DNA of 64,000 nt, from assembly GCA_003586005.1 (NCBI GenBank), contig NSKI01000003.1, positions 62,001-126,000 of the forward strand. Direction: 5' to 3'. A model generated the notes under the pieces. It saw nothing but the letters and a program-made list of their open reading frames with translations. It was not told the DNA's origin and did no database searches. The position numbers and the translations under genes were made by a program. The DNA comes from Haloplasmatales bacterium 4B (GTDB taxonomy: Bacteria > Bacillota_I > Bacilli_A > Haloplasmatales > Haloplasmataceae). Of this stretch, positions 60,454 through 64,000 are shown one piece after another (position 1 is the first letter of the stretch; every line of letters starts with the position of its first letter).

Positions 60454-60482
60454 ATTATAAACTAATTACTTCTTGAAAACAA
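60454..60482 (-). promoter_or_regulatory. Promoter of nrdJ
   Basis: Minus strand TTGTTT (60477-60482), 17-base spacer, TATAAT (60454-60459), about 35 bases before the ATG, in the divergent nrdJ-clpC gap. The clpC promoter is less clear; no CtsR- or CIRCE-type operator seen. Confidence 0.55.
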
Positions 60483-60606
60483 CAGAAAATGACAAAATAA
60501 CTTTTTGTAATATTCTAAATGGATATATATGTAAATTTATTTTATGAATTTCGCAATAATTTAAATCCATTATCATATACCTTTAATAGAAGGAAAGGTG
60601 AAGATA

Positions 60607-62649
60607 ATGTATGATAAATTTTCTAGTCAGACAAAAGGCATTGTAGTAAGAAGTCATAAATATGCCCTTAAATATAATGAATATTCTGTAGGCACAGAAT
60701 ATCTATTATTATCTTTATTTAACGAACCAAACAGTAGTTGCCATATCCTTTTAAAAGAATTAAAAATTGAAGAACAAAATATAATTGATTCAATCAACAA
60801 AATTGATGTATTTCGAAAAAACATCCCTGGCTTGGTTATTTACACTCCAAAATTCCGCTTAATCTTAGAAAAATCTATTGATATTGCTAATGAAACTGAT
60901 TCAGATTTAGTGTATGAAGAACATTTATTTTATAGTTTATTGCATACACCAGACTGTATTGCGTATAAGATATTAGAAATGTTGGAAATTGATATTAATG
61001 AGCTTATTTCAGAAATAATTGATGTAATGGGATGGAATGTTAAAAGAGATATGAAAAGCAAAGAATATTTAGAGAATTTTTCATTTGTTGAAAACATGAC
61101 TCTATTAGTTAAAAAGAATAAACTTTTACCATTAATAGGTAGAGAAGTAATTATAAATAGAATAACAAATATTTTAAATAAAAGAAATAAACGCAATGCT
61201 ATCTTAATCGGCAACGCAGGGGTAGGAAAAAGTGCTATTGTAGAAGGACTTGCTCAAAAATATTATAAAGAAAAAGTAAACAAACAAATAATTTCATTAA
61301 ATATTACTTCACTTCTAGCAGGTACAAAATATCGCGGTGATTTTGAACAAAGGATAAAAGACTTTTTAAGTTCAGTTAAAAATCGTGATGATATTATTGT
61401 TTTTATTGATGAAATCCATAATATTATTAATGTTGGTAATGGTGACAGTAATTTAGATGTAGCTAATATTTTAAAGCCAAGTCTTGCTAGAGGAGAAATT
61501 GTTTGTATAGGAGCAACAACTATTGATGAATATTATCGACATATTGCTAATGACGCAGCTTTGTCTAGAAGATTTTTGCCAATTTTTGTTGATGAACCCA
61601 CTTTAGATGAAACCATTAATATTTTATCAAACATTAAAGATTATTATGAAAATTTCCATCATATAACTATTCCTACTCCAATTATTTCTTATTTATGTGA
61701 ACGTGTTGAAAAATCAATTATCAACAGATACTTTCCTGACAAAGCTATTGATGTTCTAGACGAGGCTTGTGCCTACACTAAAATACATAATTTAAAGGAA
61801 TTGAATTTTGTTATAATTGATCACATTATTCAAACAATTAACAGCCAAGAAGCCAATGAACTTAGTAAACAAAAATTAAATAACTATCACTTTTTAAAAA
61901 AGTATTATTTGCGATACTATAGCAATATTAAGACCTCTTTTCAACCGATCGTTTCGATTTTATGTAAATATCAAAATGAGGAACAGCTTAATATTTTAGT
62001 AAATGATATTTCTTTAATATTTAATATCCGAAGTGAAGCAGTTAAAAAAATCAATCTGAATAATTTTCATGATGAACATAGTATAGCGAATTTAATTGGT
62101 TCTCCTCCCGGGTATGTAGGATTTGATAATCCTAATACTTTAACTAAATTTGTTCAAAAATATCCTCGTTCAATTATATTACTTCAAAATTTAGATCAAT
62201 GCGCATTAAATATTACACAGCTTATAAAGGATATCTTAAATAGTGGTTATATTGAAGATTTAGCTAACAACAAAATATATTTTTCTAATACAATAATAAT
62301 AGCCACTGAAAATTCGCAAAATAAGACCATCGGATTTTTAAATTTAGAAATTGAAAATCAATATAAAGGTGAGGTTAAATTTAACGAAATTATTAAATTA
62401 AATCATTTTATCGATAAAGATATCAGGATTAAAAAACAAGAAAATTTATTAAACAAATATATATTTTACTTTAAAAACAACGACATAGATGTCAAATTTG
62501 AAGATTATGATTACATAGTTAATAATATAGAAGAAAAGAAATACCACGAATTAGAAAATTTATTATACGAATGCCTTTTTAATGATAATAAAAAAACAAT
62601 AGTAATTGACTATAATTTAGAAAAAGAAAGCTTTTTTATTAAGAAATAG
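60607..62649 (+). CDS. clpC: ClpC-like ATPase with degenerate second AAA+ domain
   Basis: 680 residues from the ATG at 60607 (GGAAAGGTG ahead). N-domain with two Clp repeats (about 1-145). D1 is intact: Walker A GNAGVGKS at 202-209, pore loop KYRG at 241-244, Walker B VFIDEIH at 265-271, sensor 1 GATT, finger residues around 321-322. The ClpC M-domain is absent, with D1 joined almost directly to D2. D2 keeps GSPPGYVGFDN (498-508) but its Walker A is gone, Walker B reads IILLQNLD, and no arginine finger or sensor 2 is recognisable. IGF at 575-577 sits where ClpP-docking loops lie. radA follows as in Bacillus. A ClpP partner is plausible but unproven. Confidence 0.85.
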   Translation: MYDKFSSQTKGIVVRSHKYALKYNEYSVGTEYLLLSLFNEPNSSCHILLKELKIEEQNIIDSINKIDVFRKNIPGLVIYTPKFRLILEKSIDIANETDSDLVYEEHLFYSLLHTPDCIAYKILEMLEIDINELISEIIDVMGWNVKRDMKSKEYLENFSFVENMTLLVKKNKLLPLIGREVIINRITNILNKRNKRNAILIGNAGVGKSAIVEGLAQKYYKEKVNKQIISLNITSLLAGTKYRGDFEQRIKDFLSSVKNRDDIIVFIDEIHNIINVGNGDSNLDVANILKPSLARGEIVCIGATTIDEYYRHIANDAALSRRFLPIFVDEPTLDETINILSNIKDYYENFHHITIPTPIISYLCERVEKSIINRYFPDKAIDVLDEACAYTKIHNLKELNFVIIDHIIQTINSQEANELSKQKLNNYHFLKKYYLRYYSNIKTSFQPIVSILCKYQNEEQLNILVNDISLIFNIRSEAVKKINLNNFHDEHSIANLIGSPPGYVGFDNPNTLTKFVQKYPRSIILLQNLDQCALNITQLIKDILNSGYIEDLANNKIYFSNTIIIATENSQNKTIGFLNLEIENQYKGEVKFNEIIKLNHFIDKDIRIKKQENLLNKYIFYFKNNDIDVKFEDYDYIVNNIEEKKYHELENLLYECLFNDNKKTIVIDYNLEKESFFIKK

Positions 62650-62722
62650 TTTGTACAATAACATAGAATTATTATAAAAAATACGGTATAATTCTAATAA
62701 ATAGTAAATTTTGGAGGTAGGA

Positions 62723-64000
62723 ATGGCAAAAGTAAAGACCGTTTTTTACTGTAAAGAATGCGGTAACGAATCTTTAAAATGGGTTGGAAAATGCCCGGGT
62801 TGTGGTCAGTTTAATACAATGGTTGAAGAAATTAAGGAAACTAAAAAAAAATCCGAATTACAAAAATCGATTTCAACTGCAAATAAACCTCAAAAAATTA
62901 ATGAATTAAAAATTGATAACACAATTAGAGTTATGACAACATATGATGAATTTAATCGTGTTTTGGGGGGAGGAATAGTACTTGGATCATTAGTGTTAAT
63001 AGGTGGTGACCCTGGAATTGGTAAATCTACATTACTTTTGCAAATTTGTGCTAGTCTTGCAAAAAATACCACTGTTTTATATGTTAGTGGAGAAGAATCT
63101 GAACAACAAATTAAAAACCGTGCGGAAAGACTGAATATTATTTCTGATGATTTATATGTTTATTCCGAAAATAATTTAATAACTGTTACTAACCATATAG
63201 GACATCTAAATCCAGGTTTAATTATAATTGATTCAATTCAAACAATCTATTTGGATTATATCCAATCAGCACCTGGAAGTGTACCTCAAGTAAGAGAATG
63301 TACCTCCGCCTTAATGAAAATTGCTAAAACTAAGAATATACCTATTTTTATAGTTGGTCACGTAACCAAGGACGGAGCAATTGCTGGACCAAGAATTCTT
63401 GAACATATAGTTGATACAGTTTTATATTTTGAGGGTGAAAACTACAATACATTTAGAATTTTAAGAGCAGTTAAAAATCGATTTGGCTCAACAAATGAAA
63501 TTGGTGTATTTGATATGAAAGAGGATGGTTTAGTTGAAGTTTTAAACCCATCTGGCATTTTTATTGAAGATAGATCTACTGGTTATTCTGGAACTTGTGT
63601 TGTTAGTAGCATTGAAGGTACAAGACCTGTTTTAATCGAAATTCAAGCATTGCTATCTCCTAGTTCATTTAATAATCCTAAGAGAATGGCAACAGGTGTT
63701 GATTACAATAAATTATCTTTGTTAATCGCTGTTTTAGAAAAAAGATTGGGTTATCTTGTACAAAACCAAGATGCTTATGTAAAAGTTACTGGCGGAGCAA
63801 AAGTAGTAGAGCCCGCTTGTGACTTAGCGATATTAATGAGTATTGTTTCAAGCTATAAAGATAAACCACTTAATCCAGATGATGTATTTATAGGTGAAGT
63901 AGGTTTAACTGGAGAAATAAGACGGATTTCAAGGGTTGAATCAAGATGTATTGAAGCTTATAAAATGGGTTTCAAAAGAGCATTTATACCAAAAAAAGAT
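62723..64000 (+). CDS. radA: DNA repair protein RadA (partial at window end)
   Basis: Branch-migration and recombination helper. 426 codons are present and the C-terminal end lies beyond 64000. Order: zinc finger CKECG/CPGCG (9-29), RecA-like ATPase with Walker [15 protein letters not shown] motif, and Lon-like C-terminal domain from about 270 ([35 protein letters not shown]). ATG at 62723 after TTGGAGG. Follows clpC by 73 bases. Confidence 0.95.
   Translation, partial: MAKVKTVFYCKECGNESLKWVGKCPGCGQFNTMVEEIKETKKKSELQKSISTANKPQKINELKIDNTIRVMTTYDEFNRVLGGGIVLGSLVLIGGDPGIGKSTLLLQICASLAKNTTVLYVSGEESEQQIKNRAERLNIISDDLYVYSENNLITVTNHIGHLNPGLIIIDSIQTIYLDYIQSAPGSVPQVRECTSALMKIAKTKNIPIFIVGHVTKDGAIAGPRILEHIVDTVLYFEGENYNTFRILRAVKNRFGSTNEIGVFDMKEDGLVEVLNPSGIFIEDRSTGYSGTCVVSSIEGTRPVLIEIQALLSPSSFNNPKRMATGVDYNKLSLLIAVLEKRLGYLVQNQDAYVKVTGGAKVVEPACDLAILMSIVSSYKDKPLNPDDVFIGEVGLTGEIRRISRVESRCIEAYKMGFKRAFIPKKD

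Noticed and set aside
60418-60606. Cobalamin riboswitch upstream of nrdJ or a CIRCE/CtsR operator before clpC
   Set aside because: No B12-box-like GCCACTG block, no TTAGCACTC repeat and no GGTCAAA repeat in the 189-base gap.
1-64000. tRNA, 5S rRNA, CRISPR arrays, insertion sequences or prophage genes
   Set aside because: Gaps were read on both strands and none showed a cloverleaf, spaced repeats, inverted terminal repeats or integrase/transposase frames I could support.

Overview
The window looks like a chromosomal segment of a low-GC, Firmicutes- or Mollicutes-like bacterium. Gene order over most of it follows the Bacillus sigH-rpmG-secE-nusG-rplKAJL-rpoBC-rpsLG-fusA-tuf-S10-spc cluster. 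The genetic code is the standard one: TGA ends purF, purM and rplO, and tryptophans are TGG. RpoB carries asparagine at the position equivalent to E. coli His526, a change described as the natural rifampicin-resistance residue of Mollicutes. A standard-code Mollicute-like lineage (Acholeplasma, Izemoplasma or Haloplasma type) is my best guess; this is inference, and I cannot name a species.

Region by region. 1-10150 (minus strand): secY (partial) back to rpsJ, the S10-spc ribosomal protein operon, with a strong promoter and a structured leader in front of rpsJ. 10306-34995: a block of about 25 kb, mostly on the plus strand, lying between tuf and rpsJ, which are close neighbours in Bacillus. 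It holds a small KOW-Smr protein, a KtrB potassium channel under a c-di-AMP riboswitch, the complete purine operon purEKLCFMNHD under a guanine riboswitch, a frameshifted sugar-dehydrogenase-like gene, a CDF metal exporter behind a NiCo-like leader, a P2A-type ATPase behind a manganese (yybP-ykoY) riboswitch, guaA-guaB, and a CaCA cation exchanger. 35118-47207 (minus): tuf, fusA, rpsG, rpsL, rpoC, rpoB. 47218-57850 (minus): rsmC-like methyltransferase, rplL, rplJ (with L10 leader), rplA, rplK, nusG, secE, rpmG, sigH, rlmB, mrnC, cysS, gltX, hflX. 57865-60417 (minus): a B12-dependent class II ribonucleotide reductase. 60607-64000 (plus): clpC-like gene and radA (cut by the window end), the familiar clpC-radA pair but without ctsR-mcsA-mcsB in front.

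How it fits together: the purine operon makes IMP, and guaB-guaA turn it into GMP, whose base closes the loop at the guanine riboswitch. Potassium, manganese and probably Ni/Co export or uptake are each tied to an RNA sensor, so the accessory block is unusually rich in riboswitch control. The rest is core transcription and translation machinery.

The most unusual items are a ClpC-like ATPase with no M-domain and a catalytically dead second AAA+ domain that still keeps a ClpP-docking IGF tripeptide; a SecE with a four-helix N-terminal membrane extension; a sugar-dehydrogenase-like gene broken at a six-A run; a duplicated 3' end of ktrB with its terminator; and a stand-alone MutS2 C-terminal (KOW-Smr) protein.
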